Positions 7,387 through 16,900 of a DNA stretch of 64,000 nt are shown here, piece after piece; position 1 is the first letter of the stretch; each line of letters opens with the position of its first letter. The position numbers and the translations under genes are program-made. The notes under the pieces were generated by a model, which ran no database searches, had not been told where the DNA came from, and saw only the letters and a program-made list of their open reading frames with translations. The stretch is from Thermoanaerobaculales bacterium (GTDB lineage Bacteria; Acidobacteriota; Thermoanaerobaculia; Thermoanaerobaculales; Sulfomarinibacteraceae): positions 404,720 through 468,719 of the forward strand of contig DAOPQC010000001.1 in NCBI GenBank assembly GCA_035358815.1, in the 5' to 3' direction.

Positions 7387-9137
7387 GCGACGTCAAGCTG
7401 CTGCGGCGCCTGTGGCCCTACGTGCGCCAGGACTGGTGGGCGTTCGCGGTCGCGCTGCTGCTGACCCCGGCGGCAGCCGCGCTCAACCTCGTCCAGCCCT
7501 ACCTGCTGAAGCGGGCGATCGACGACCACGTGGTCCCCGGTGTCGCCGACGGCCTGATGGCGCTGGCGCTGCTGTTTCTGGCGGCTGTCATCGCCGGCTA
7601 CCTGCTGCAGGGCGGATACGTGATGGCGCTGGCGTGGGGGTCGCAGCGCACCATCGTGCGCCTGCGCTCCGCGATCTACCGCCACCTGCTCCGCCTCCAG
7701 CAGAGCTTCCTCGATCGGCAGCCGGCCGGCCGCCTGCTGACCCGCGCGACCAGCGACGTCGATGCCCTCGGCGAGGCCGTCAGCTCCGGCCTCGTCAGCA
7801 TCGTCCTCGACCTGCTGATGATCCTCGGCACCCTGGTGGCCATGCTGCTGCTCGACGCGCGCCTGACCGTCGTTCTGCTGCTCCTGGCGCCGCCCCTGCT
7901 CGCGGTCCTGGAGGTGCTCCGGCGCCGCCTGCGGGTGCTGTTTGGCGAGGTCCGCGACGCGGTGGCGGCGCTGAACGCCTACCTCGCCGAGCGGATCGAC
8001 GGCGTCGAGGTGATCCAGCTGTTCAGCCACGAGGCGGCCGCCGAGCAGAAGTTCGACGAGCACAACGACCGTTTCCGGAGGGCGACCAGCCGGTCGAACG
8101 TCTACGACTCGTTCATGTTCGCCGTGGTCGATGGGGCGGCCGCCATGTGCGTGGCGGCGATGCTGTGGTACGGCTCGGGTCTGGCGGCAGCCATGGGAGT
8201 GCCGCTGGTGCGGCCGGCGCCGATCAGCGTCGGTTTGCTGGTGGCGTTCATCGAGTACCTCGATCGGCTGTTCCGGCCGCTGCGCGAGCTCTCGTCGAGG
8301 ATCGCCGAGCTGCAGCGGGGCATCGTCGCCGTCGAGAAGATCCTCGGCCTGCTCGATGTCGACGAGACGCTGCCGGTGGGCGGTGCGCCGCTGCCCGCGA
8401 TCCAGGGTCATCTCGTGCTGCGTGACGTCTGGTTCCGGTACCGGCCCGAGGCCGAGGACGTGGTGCGCGGTGTCAACCTCGAGGTGAGACCGCGCGAGGT
8501 GGTGGCGATCGTCGGGGCCACCGGGTCCGGGAAGACCACCCTGACGCGCTTGCTCGACGCCTCGTATCGCGGCTACCGGGGCAGCATCACGCTCGACGGT
8601 CATGAGCTGAGCGATCTCGACGTCGAGGCGGTTCGGCGCCACGTCGCCGGCGTCCGGCAGGACGCCCAGCTGTTCTCCGAGACGGTCCGCTTCAACGTCG
8701 ACCTCGACAACCCGAGGATCCCCTTCACCACCACCGCGGGGGCGGCTGCCCTCGTTCACGCCGACCGAGTCGTCGAGCGCACCGGGTGGAGCCATGAGCT
8801 GCGCGAGCGTGGCACCGACGTTTCGGTGGGAGAGGGGCAGCTGATCACCTTCGCCCGCGCGATGGCGCACGACCCGGAGATCGTGATCCTGGACGAGGCC
8901 ACCGCGAGCATCGACAGCATCACCGAGAAGCTGATCCAGGACGCGCTCGAGCGGATCTTCTCCCGCAAGACGGTGATCATCATCGCCCACCGGCTGTCGA
9001 CGGTGGAGAAGGCGGACCGCATCGTGGTGCTCGACCGCGGCCGCGTCATCGAGCAGGGCACTCACCCCGAGCTGATGGCGGCCGGCGGCCACTACGCGCG
9101 CCTGGTGCGCGCGGGCGAGGAGCTGCTGGTCGCGTAG
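7383..9137 (+). CDS. ABC exporter half-transporter, MdlB-like (catalytic-Glu subunit)
   Basis: Partner of the preceding exporter subunit, 584 residues, with the same membrane-plus-ATPase architecture. Walker A is GATGSGKTT near residue 377 and Walker B is IVILDEA with catalytic Glu near 502. The ABC signature is degenerate (VSVGEGQ instead of LSGGQ, near 480), and MdlB-type subunits show a similar SVGQxQ variant. The active ATP site therefore uses this subunit's Walker motifs and the other subunit's LSGGQ. The start is the GTG at 7383, overlapping the upstream TGA (GTGA), which implies translational coupling; a longer in-frame ATG at 7332 would run back into the upstream gene and encodes an Arg-rich tail. 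The 226 bp downstream, before the convergent propeller gene, hold no recognisable element. Confidence 0.92.
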   Translation: MSDVKLLRRLWPYVRQDWWAFAVALLLTPAAAALNLVQPYLLKRAIDDHVVPGVADGLMALALLFLAAVIAGYLLQGGYVMALAWGSQRTIVRLRSAIYRHLLRLQQSFLDRQPAGRLLTRATSDVDALGEAVSSGLVSIVLDLLMILGTLVAMLLLDARLTVVLLLLAPPLLAVLEVLRRRLRVLFGEVRDAVAALNAYLAERIDGVEVIQLFSHEAAAEQKFDEHNDRFRRATSRSNVYDSFMFAVVDGAAAMCVAAMLWYGSGLAAAMGVPLVRPAPISVGLLVAFIEYLDRLFRPLRELSSRIAELQRGIVAVEKILGLLDVDETLPVGGAPLPAIQGHLVLRDVWFRYRPEAEDVVRGVNLEVRPREVVAIVGATGSGKTTLTRLLDASYRGYRGSITLDGHELSDLDVEAVRRHVAGVRQDAQLFSETVRFNVDLDNPRIPFTTTAGAAALVHADRVVERTGWSHELRERGTDVSVGEGQLITFARAMAHDPEIVILDEATASIDSITEKLIQDALERIFSRKTVIIIAHRLSTVEKADRIVVLDRGRVIEQGTHPELMAAGGHYARLVRAGEELLVA

Positions 9138-9363
9138 CCCGCATGCCTCACCGGCTCCTGCATCGAGGCGAAGGTCACCGGAAGCAGTGCCACGGGAGTC
9201 CGCTGAGGAATGCGGGCTTCCGAAGAGGTGGGTGCCTGGCGCATTCGAGTCGGCAGGCGCGAGGTAGTTGTTCAGCAGGAACACCCACGACAGGCAAGTG
9301 GCGACGGTGTGGCGCTGCTGGGCTGGATTCTCGCCGTTGCTGAGCTGCTCCGCCCTGCCGCCG

Positions 9364-11340
9364 TCACGGCGCAGTCGGCGGCTGCGCGCCGCTGGTCTTC
9401 TCCCCGTCCTCCTTCTTGAGAATCTTGCCGAGCACGCGGGCATCGAGGCTCAGCAGGCCGGTCTTGAAGTCCTTGCCCTGATGCAGCCCCCGAACGCCGG
9501 TCAGCCGGAACGTCAGCTGCTTCGGCGCCGACAGCTGCATCGAGGGCAGGCCGCCCTCCGGCAGCTGCGCGCTGAAGTCCCAGACCGCTCCCGTGCCCCG
9601 CTCGCCGTTGTCCGGGTTCGTGATCTCGGCCTCGGCGAGCGCCGACTCGAGGGTGATCACACGGACCTTGACCGGGCCCTGCACAGCGTCCCCGGAGACG
9701 TTCTTGAGGCGGGCCGCCATGGTCAGCGTGCCGGCCGCCCGGTCAAAGCGGACCTCGCCGAGCTTGAGCGTCACCGACTTCGAGATGTCGTCGAGCGCGG
9801 CCAGGTCGGCGGCGCCGTGCTTGGCGACGGCGCCGCCCACCCGGATCGGCGCCGACCAGAGCTGGGCGATCCCGGTCCGGTTGTCGGTCCAGGTGGGGTG
9901 GAACGAGCCGTCGGCATCGACGGCGAGGCCGCTGGTGTGGCCGCCGGAGACGAAGAACGGGTCGAGGTACACCCCGAGCGTGACCAGCGAGGTCGCGGCG
10001 TCGTTCATCGCCCCGCCCCGCAAGTCCCAGGCGATCGCTTGCGGGTACGAGTTGGCGGCGTCGGTCACGGGCACGCTCGCGGTGAAGGTCTCGCCGCCGT
10101 CGAGCGAGGCGGCGGCGCGCAGCCGCCAGCCGAGGTTGTCGCCGGCCTCCCTGCGGTCATACCAGGTCACCAGGACGACGCCGTCTGGGTTGACCGCCAC
10201 CGCCGGCAGCAGATGGTCCGGCCCCTTGCCGCCCTCCTCGAGCGAGCGGTCGTCGTTGATGACCACCGGCTTCGACCAGGTCTTCCCCTTGTCGGCGGAG
10301 AACGAGGACTGGACCTGGATGCGGTCGTCGACGATGGCCGGGTAGACCGCGTACAGCCGGTCCTTGAAGGCCTCGCTGCCGGGGTCGGCGGCGAGCTGGC
10401 CGAGCATGCCGCCCTCCGAGCGCTGGCGGTCGAACTTCCAGTCGGCGATCTTCGATGCCGCGCCGAAGGTCTCGCCGCCGTCCTTCGAGCTGATGACGTA
10501 GAGCTCGCCGTTGGGTCCGACGGTGGGCTCCTGCTCGAGGTTCTGCTGGCGGTCCTTTTTGGTGAGCCCGAACATCACGACGAAGGTCCCGTCCGAGAGC
10601 ACGGCGGCGGTGCCGACGCCGGCGATCTCGGTGCCGATGGGGTACTGGGCGCTGACCGGGCCGAGGAAGGTGGTGCCGCCGTCGAGCGAGCGGTAAAGCT
10701 TGAGAGCCGGACCGACCCGCGACCCGTCAATGCCCCGGATCGAGGCCTGGCCGGCGATGTAGACCCGGCCGGAGTGCTTGCCGCCGGTGGTGTCGACGAC
10801 GATGAACTCGCGGTCGATGAACTCGAACCGCGAGGACTCACGCCAGCTGCGGCCGGCGTCGCTCGACTTGTAGACCACGGTCTTCGCGTCGTCCTCGGGC
10901 GCACCGGGGTCCGGGTCCTTGGGCTTGTCGAGGTCCTTGATGACCAGCGCCACGACGTACAGGTCGTCGCCGAGGCCGTAGGCGGCGGTCGGATCACCGT
11001 TGACGAGACCCTCGTTGACCTTGAGGGTCGCGGCCCAGGTAGCGCCGCCGTCGAAGGACACGTAGCAGTGCTGGTCGCAGATCTTGCCGACGTCGTTCGA
11101 GGACACCATCGAGCAGGTGATCAGCTGGCCCGGAAGCCGCGGGTCCCCGACCGCGAGGTTCTCGTTGTGCTCCCGATCCGCGTACGACCCGCTGACGTGC
11201 ACGGTGGGGCCGACCTCGATCGCAGCCGCCGCGCGCCGCGTGCTCTGGGCGGCGGCCGGCCGCGCGACGCCTCCCAACGCCACCCCGACAGCTAGCACCG
11301 ACACGACAGGGACTGATTTCTCGAGACGCCACATCGTCAT
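9364..11340 (-). CDS. Secreted sialidase-fold (BNR) beta-propeller protein A
   Basis: 658-residue exported protein. The signal peptide is about residues 1-31 (VVSVLAVGVALGGVARPAAA-QS). Several Asp-box motifs follow (SFDGGATW, SSDAGRSW, SLDGGTTF, SSKDGGETF, SADKGKTW, SLDGGETF), diagnostic of a BNR/sialidase-type beta-propeller. A roughly 120-residue C-terminal beta domain (from VTLKLGEVRFDRAAGTL) is shared with proteins B-D of this cluster. The sialidase FRIP motif is not visible, so an exo-sialidase activity is not supported; binding or a different hydrolysis is possible. It is the most diverged of the four paralogs (GPTVHVSG in place of GPNILVSRDGD). It lies 130 bp downstream of the S9 peptidase on the same strand. 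GAGGAGGGAGGGG upstream fits either ATG 11340 or ATG 11334. Confidence 0.85.
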   Translation of the reverse strand: MTMWRLEKSVPVVSVLAVGVALGGVARPAAAQSTRRAAAAIEVGPTVHVSGSYADREHNENLAVGDPRLPGQLITCSMVSSNDVGKICDQHCYVSFDGGATWAATLKVNEGLVNGDPTAAYGLGDDLYVVALVIKDLDKPKDPDPGAPEDDAKTVVYKSSDAGRSWRESSRFEFIDREFIVVDTTGGKHSGRVYIAGQASIRGIDGSRVGPALKLYRSLDGGTTFLGPVSAQYPIGTEIAGVGTAAVLSDGTFVVMFGLTKKDRQQNLEQEPTVGPNGELYVISSKDGGETFGAASKIADWKFDRQRSEGGMLGQLAADPGSEAFKDRLYAVYPAIVDDRIQVQSSFSADKGKTWSKPVVINDDRSLEEGGKGPDHLLPAVAVNPDGVVLVTWYDRREAGDNLGWRLRAAASLDGGETFTASVPVTDAANSYPQAIAWDLRGGAMNDAATSLVTLGVYLDPFFVSGGHTSGLAVDADGSFHPTWTDNRTGIAQLWSAPIRVGGAVAKHGAADLAALDDISKSVTLKLGEVRFDRAAGTLTMAARLKNVSGDAVQGPVKVRVITLESALAEAEITNPDNGERGTGAVWDFSAQLPEGGLPSMQLSAPKQLTFRLTGVRGLHQGKDFKTGLLSLDARVLGKILKKEDGEKTSGAQPPTAP

Positions 11341-11470
11341 CCCCTCCCTCCTCGATTCCGCTTCTGATCACGACCTGCGCGCGTGGCGATCCCGATCCCC
11401 TGATCATCGATCCCCCCTCCGGGACGCCGGCACGGGCGACACGCCGTGAGGCCGGATGTCCACCGCGTCC

Positions 11471-13867
11471 TCAGGGGCAACCGGAATTCTGATCTCCCGC
11501 TCGGGCGGGCGCTGCCTTGACTCGCTCGTCGAAGAAGGCGAGCACCCGCTTCCAGTAGTCGAGCAGATTGGCGGCCTTGACCAGCACGTGCCCCTCGCCC
11601 TCGTACCTCAGATAGGTCGCCTCCTTGCCGAGGCGCTGCAGTCCCACCCACACCTCGTCCGACAGCGGCACGATGCTCCCGTCCTCGCTGCCGGCCTGGA
11701 CGATCAGCGGTGTCGCGATGCGGTCCAGGTAGAACACCGGCGAGTTCTGGACGTAGCGCAGCGGCACTTCCCACGGCGGCGCCCCCATGCTGCCGCCCAG
11801 CCGCTCCAGCCAGGGGATCCAGCCGCCGGTACCGTCGAAGCCCATCTGGCCGTACATGGCCACGACGTCGCCGTAGCCGGCGTTCATCACCGCCGCCTTG
11901 AAACGCGTGGTCTGAACGAGCAGCGCGAGGGTGGAGTAGCCGCCGCCGCTCTGCCCCATCACGGCCAGCCGGTCCGGATCGGCGATCCCGAGCTCCACCA
12001 CCCGGTCGATGGCCGGCATCACCGCCTTCACGAGGTCCTGCATCGGCGTCCCGAGGTGGGTGGGGATGTCCGGCCACAGCACGGCGTAGCCGCGGGTGGC
12101 CAGCATCTGCATGTTGTAGGCGGGATAGCCGACCAGGCCGAAGCGGTGCACCGCCCGCGATCCGCTGTCGCTCGCGTAGACCCACACCACCATCGGGTAC
12201 CGCCGGCCCTCCTGGTAGCCGGCCGGCAGCAGCAGGGCTGCCTGCAGCGGCTCGCCGTCGGCGCTGGTGAAGTCGACGAGGCGGCCCTCGCCGAAGGTGT
12301 AGCCGTCGAGCTGCGGGTTGAGGGTGGTGAGGCGGCGCGGTCTCGCGAACTCCGGGCCGGCAATCCACAGGTCCGGGCTCTCCCGCGCGCTGCCGGCGAC
12401 CCAGACCACCGAGCTCCCGTCCGGTGAAACCACCGGGCCGTTGAACAGGTACCCGTGCTCGCCGTCCTCGACGAGCAGGGGCCGCAGGGCGCCCGTCGCC
12501 AGGTCGACGCTCTGGAAGCCGTCGCGCTTGGTGCGCTCGTCCCGAGTCATCGCGACCAGCGACGCCCCGCCGTCCGGAGACCACACGCGAGCGCCCCCCG
12601 CGCCCGCGATCAGCCGCCGCACCCTCGACGGGGTTTCGCGGGTGAGCGCGCCGATGCGGCCCGTGGCGACGCTCGCTCTCCACACCCGGCCGTCGCCCAC
12701 GACGAAGATCTGCTCGCCGTCGGAGGTCCACAGCGGTGGCAGGAGGTCGGTGTCGAGCTGCCCGGCCGGCGCTCCGTTGAAGGGCCGCGGAGCGCCACCA
12801 TCGATCGCGACCACGAACAGGTCTCCGCCCCCGCTGTCGCCGGCCGGCGAGGTGAAGCGCTCGGTCGCGGGCGGCCGCGGGGCGATCGAGGTGTAGGCGA
12901 GCGACGAGCCGTCCGGGCTCCAGCTCATGGCTCCGGAGAAGCTCTGAACCACGTCGGAGGCGAGATCTCTGGATCGGCCCGTGGCCAGATCGAGCGCCAC
13001 CAGCGCGCAGCTCGGTCCGACCGAGTCGGCGGCAGGCGGGTTCCGCACGTCGAGGTACGCCAGCGTGCGGCGGTCAGGCGAGATCCGGGACGCGACGGGT
13101 TTCACTTGGCGGAGCAGCCGGTGCGCGCCGCCGGTGGTCAGGTCGACGGTCGCGATGTCGCACAGCAGGTGGGAAGCGAGAGCGCCCGTCGACTCCCCCT
13201 TCCCCAGGGCGGGCGGTGCCGGGGGAGAACGGAACACGACCACCGTGACGCCCGGCTCGGCGTCGGCCGAACGAACCGGGCCGCCGTGCTTCGGCTCTAA
13301 CTCCTCCTCCGGGATGCCCTCGGGGTGAAGTTGCGCGACGAGGCGCCTGCCGTCGGCCGTCCAGCCCAGCACCGGGTCGCCGAGCCAGGTCCGGGTGACC
13401 GCGTCGGACACCCGCCGCTGGCGGTCGGCCGACCGGTCCCAGATCCACAGCCGTGGCTTGCCGTCCCGGTCGGAGGTGAAGGCCAGCATCGTGCCGTCGG
13501 GCGACCACGAAGGGCCCCAGCTGTTGCCCTGGGCCAGCGTGAGATTGCGCGGCTGACCGCCCGCCGTCGCGGTCAGCCAGATGTCGCAGCCCACCCTGAG
13601 GTCGGCAGCCATCCCCAGCGAGCTGCCGCCCTCCTGGTCCGTGACGACCCTCCGCTTCGGATCGCAGACGGTCGAAGCCACCCACGCCCCGTCGGGGGAG
13701 AAGGCGGCGACCACGCCCTGGATTTGGAAGTCGAGGGCCCACACGGCGTCCTCGATCTCCAGGGGTCGGATCGGTGGCTCGCCGCTCGCGTCCGCGGGGG
13801 CGAACGGTGCGACGACCGCCCACGCGCCCCACCACGCACGGGTCAGAGTCCGGCCGGTGTGGATCAT
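11471..13867 (-). CDS. Secreted S9-family prolyl oligopeptidase-like serine peptidase (1)
   Basis: 798 residues. An N-terminal signal-like segment (residues 10-28) is followed by a WD40/TolB-like beta-propeller with repeated SPDGxxxA motifs (FSPDGAWVAS, WSPDGTMLAF, WSPDGSSLAY) and a C-terminal alpha/beta-hydrolase. The catalytic Ser is in VMGQSGGGYST (about Ser640), Asp in GSEDG (about 729) and His in GEGHV (about 760), which is the usual S9 spacing. It should cleave short peptides outside the cytoplasm. The ATG is well supported by GAGGAGG 6 bp upstream. It is driven by a near-consensus promoter at 13910-13938 and leads a minus-strand unit with propeller protein A. Confidence 0.9.
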   Translation of the reverse strand: MIHTGRTLTRAWWGAWAVVAPFAPADASGEPPIRPLEIEDAVWALDFQIQGVVAAFSPDGAWVASTVCDPKRRVVTDQEGGSSLGMAADLRVGCDIWLTATAGGQPRNLTLAQGNSWGPSWSPDGTMLAFTSDRDGKPRLWIWDRSADRQRRVSDAVTRTWLGDPVLGWTADGRRLVAQLHPEGIPEEELEPKHGGPVRSADAEPGVTVVVFRSPPAPPALGKGESTGALASHLLCDIATVDLTTGGAHRLLRQVKPVASRISPDRRTLAYLDVRNPPAADSVGPSCALVALDLATGRSRDLASDVVQSFSGAMSWSPDGSSLAYTSIAPRPPATERFTSPAGDSGGGDLFVVAIDGGAPRPFNGAPAGQLDTDLLPPLWTSDGEQIFVVGDGRVWRASVATGRIGALTRETPSRVRRLIAGAGGARVWSPDGGASLVAMTRDERTKRDGFQSVDLATGALRPLLVEDGEHGYLFNGPVVSPDGSSVVWVAGSARESPDLWIAGPEFARPRRLTTLNPQLDGYTFGEGRLVDFTSADGEPLQAALLLPAGYQEGRRYPMVVWVYASDSGSRAVHRFGLVGYPAYNMQMLATRGYAVLWPDIPTHLGTPMQDLVKAVMPAIDRVVELGIADPDRLAVMGQSGGGYSTLALLVQTTRFKAAVMNAGYGDVVAMYGQMGFDGTGGWIPWLERLGGSMGAPPWEVPLRYVQNSPVFYLDRIATPLIVQAGSEDGSIVPLSDEVWVGLQRLGKEATYLRYEGEGHVLVKAANLLDYWKRVLAFFDERVKAAPARAGDQNSGCP

Positions 13868-13885
13868 GTCGAGCCTCCTCTGCGC

Positions 13886-13914
13886 TTGACAGTCTCGACT
13901 CGGGTGCCCATTAT
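13886..13914 (+). promoter_or_regulatory. Sigma-70 promoter for the S8 protease unit
   Basis: TTGACA (13886-13891), 17-bp spacer, CATTAT (13909-13914), 10 of 12 consensus bases. It is embedded in cgcTTGACAg, which is repeated exactly before the TonB receptor gene. The predicted start near 13921 leaves a leader of about 62 nt that contains the palindrome at 13945-13961. Confidence 0.75.
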
Positions 13915-13938
13915 GGGTGAAAGGAGTTTTCGTGTCAA
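13910..13938 (-). promoter_or_regulatory. Near-consensus sigma-70 promoter for the S9 peptidase unit
   Basis: On the minus strand: TTGACA (13938-13933), 17-bp spacer, CATAAT (13915-13910), 11 of 12 consensus bases. The predicted start is near 13903, 35 bp before the S9 peptidase ATG. Its -10 overlaps the -10 of the opposite promoter (13909-13914). Confidence 0.8.
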
Positions 13939-13944
13939 TCGCAC

Positions 13945-13961
13945 ATGAAATTTAGTTTCAT
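13945..13961. promoter_or_regulatory. Operator-like palindrome ATGAAA-N5-TTTCAT (site 1)
   Basis: A 6-bp perfect dyad around a 5-bp centre. It begins 31 bp after the -10 of the S8 protease promoter (about +25), and ends up 6 bp upstream of the -35 of the opposite S9 peptidase promoter. The same palindrome occurs at the equivalent position before the TonB receptor (21274-21290). A regulator bound here could block one direction and touch RNA polymerase at the other. The local RpiR-family protein is the obvious candidate, by inference only. Confidence 0.65.
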
Positions 13962-13982
13962 TTGCCAACGGGAGGAGGGACC

Positions 13983-16900
13983 ATGACCCGGCTCAACGTG
14001 GTGTCGTTGGTGGCGGCGGCCGCCGCCGTGGTGTCGATCGTGGCAGGGGGGGGTGTCCGCTCCGTCGCCCTTGCGGCGAGCCCATCGCCGAGTGAAGCCG
14101 TGCGACGGCCGGCCCTTTTCAAGGACAGCCGGCAGTCGCTCGCGATCGCCCGAGCCCAGGGCCGCGACCGGGTCATGCTGCTGCTGGCCGCGCGATCGGG
14201 CGCCGCGGCCGCGGTCGCTGCGGAGGCCGCCCGCCTCGGCGGCGAGGTGCGCTACCGCGAGGACGAGGTGGGGTACCTGCGGGTGCGGATCACGCCCGAC
14301 CGTGCGACGGAGCTGGCCGAGCACGAGGCCGTCGAGACCGCCGCCATGGACTACGAGGACAGCTACCCGGCGCGGCTCGGCGGCGACGCTCAGGCGCGGG
14401 CCCCGGGCGACGCCACCGTGACCGGGGCGTCAGGGGCGGCCGCGACGACCGAAGACGGCTGGCCGCCGCGGCTCGGCGACTATCCGCTCCAGCACCCCTA
14501 CTCGCCGATCGTCGACCTCGCGGCCGCCGACTTTCTCGCCGCGCATCCGACCTGGGACGGCCGCGGTGTGACGATCGCGCTGCTCGACGGCAACGTCGAC
14601 CTGCTGCTGCCCGAGTTCCAGACCGCCTACGCTCTCGACGGCACGCCGGTACCGAAGATCGCCGACTTCCTCAACGTCACCGACCCCCGGGACGACTTCG
14701 AGCTCAACCCGCAGTGGGTCGACATGAAGGCGACCGTGAGCTCGGTCAGCGAAGGCGTGTCGTTCGAGGGCAAGGCGTTCACGGTGCCCAGGGGAGGGAC
14801 CTACCGGATCGGGCTGTTCAGCGAACGCCGCTTCAACATGGACTCCAACGCCTCCTACATCGGCCAGGACATCGACCGCAACGGCAACCCGAAGGGGGAC
14901 GACGGGCTGTTCGGCGTGCTGTGGGACGAGGCGACCAACGACGTCTGGGTCGACACCGACCGCGACCTGAGCTTCGCCGACGAGAAGGCGATGACCGACT
15001 ACATCGTGCGCCAGGACGTCGGGGTCTTTGGCACCGATGACCCGGCGACGCCGGAGCGCGACACCATCGGCTTCGCCGTCCAGACCGACCGCGTCAACAA
15101 GTTCGTCTCGATCAACGTCGGCATCTACCAGCACGCCACGATCATCATGGGCTCGGTGGTCGGGAACCGGCAGCCGAACGGCCGCGTGCAAGGCGTCGCG
15201 CCCGGCGCCCGGATCGTGTCCATGTTCTACGGCGTCAGCAACGCCCACGGCATGATCGAGGGTCTGATCGCCGCCTTCAAACACCCGCAGGTCGACCTCA
15301 TCGTCTGCGAGCAGTCGGTGGCGATCGCCTCGCTGCCCTACCTGCTCGCGGACGGCACCCACCCGGTCAGCGTCGTGGCCCAGAGGCTGATCGAGCGCCA
15401 CGGCAAGCTGCTGTTCGTGCCCGGCGACAACGCGCCGGCGTTCGGCTTCGTGGCCGAGGACGGCCTCGCTCCCGGCGCGGTCAGCGTCGGCGGCTACCAG
15501 AGCAAGGAGAGCTACCGGTTGAACTGGGGGTTCATCCCGGAGAACGACGACAACCTGCACTGGGGTGCGCTGTCGCACGGGCCGAGCGGCTCGGGCGCGC
15601 TCAAGCCCGACCTGCTCGCGCCGAGCGGCCAGGTGTCGACCGACCCCGGCTACCGCAAGGGCGAGCTCAGGAAGGGGCTGTTCCAGCTCCCGCCGGGCTA
15701 CTCGGTGGACGGCGGCACCTCGACCGCCACGCCGATGGCCGCCGGCGCCACCGCGCTGGTGGTGAGCGCGGCCAAGCAGAGCGGGGTGGCGTACGACGCC
15801 GGTCGTCTCAAGGCAGCGATCACCGGCAGCGCCCGCCACATCCCGCGCCTCGCCGTCCACGAGCAGGGCAACGGCCTGATCCAAGTCGGCCCGGCCTTCG
15901 ACTTGCTGACGAGGCTCGAGGGGGCGCCGCCGATCACGATCACGAGCAGCGCTCCGGTGCGAACCGCGCTCAGCCATCTCCTGCTGACCCCGGACCGGGG
16001 CGTCGGCCTCTATGAGCGCGAGGGCTGGACAGTTGGCCGGACCGAGACCCGGGAGATCACGCTGACCCGGACCTCGGGCCCGAGCGAGCCGATGATCTTC
16101 GCCCTGAGCTGGATCGGCAACGACGGCACCTTCGCGGGCCCGGCGTCGGTGACGCTGCCGCTCGGCGCGCCGGTGGCGGTGCCGGTGACAGTCACTTCCG
16201 CCAAGGAGGGCGCCCACACCGCGATCCTGTCAATCGATCACCCGTCGTGCCCGGCGCCGGTCCACCGGGTCCTCGCGGCGATCGTCGTGCCTTACCGTTT
16301 CACGGCCGAGAACGGCCACTCGGTGACGGCCGAGCTCACGCCGCCGCTGCCCGGCGACACCGGACTGTTCGTGGAGGTCCCGCCCGGCGCGGAGGTGCTG
16401 CAGTTTTCCGCCTCATCGCCGAGCGTCGGTCTCGGCGTCATCTCGCCGGACAAGGAGATGCTCTTCGCCTGCCCGTTCAAGCCCGAGGGGACGACCGAGC
16501 CGTGCACGGTGGTTCGGCCCCATCCCGGGGTGTGGGAGATCAACGTGTCGAACGCCCGGTTTGCCTTCAACTTCGACGCCACCGCCCCGGTCCCGCTCAA
16601 GGGCGGGCCGGTCTCGATCACGGCCACCCTGCTCGGCGTCGAGGCGACAGCGGACGCGTCGACCTCGGCGGCGCTCGGGGTCGGCGGCTCGCAGCCGCTG
16701 ACCCTCGAGCTCGCAAACCGCTTCGGCAAGGTGAGCGCCGGGGCGGTGCCGCTCGCACTGGCCAGTGCCAGCCGGTCGCACGGCACGGTCGCCGAGGGCG
16801 AGCAGCGCGTCCACGAGGTCACCGTGCCCGAGGGGGCGACGTCGCTCCATGCCGCGGTCAGCGTGAGCGGCCCGGCGGCGGACGTCGACGTCTACCTGCT

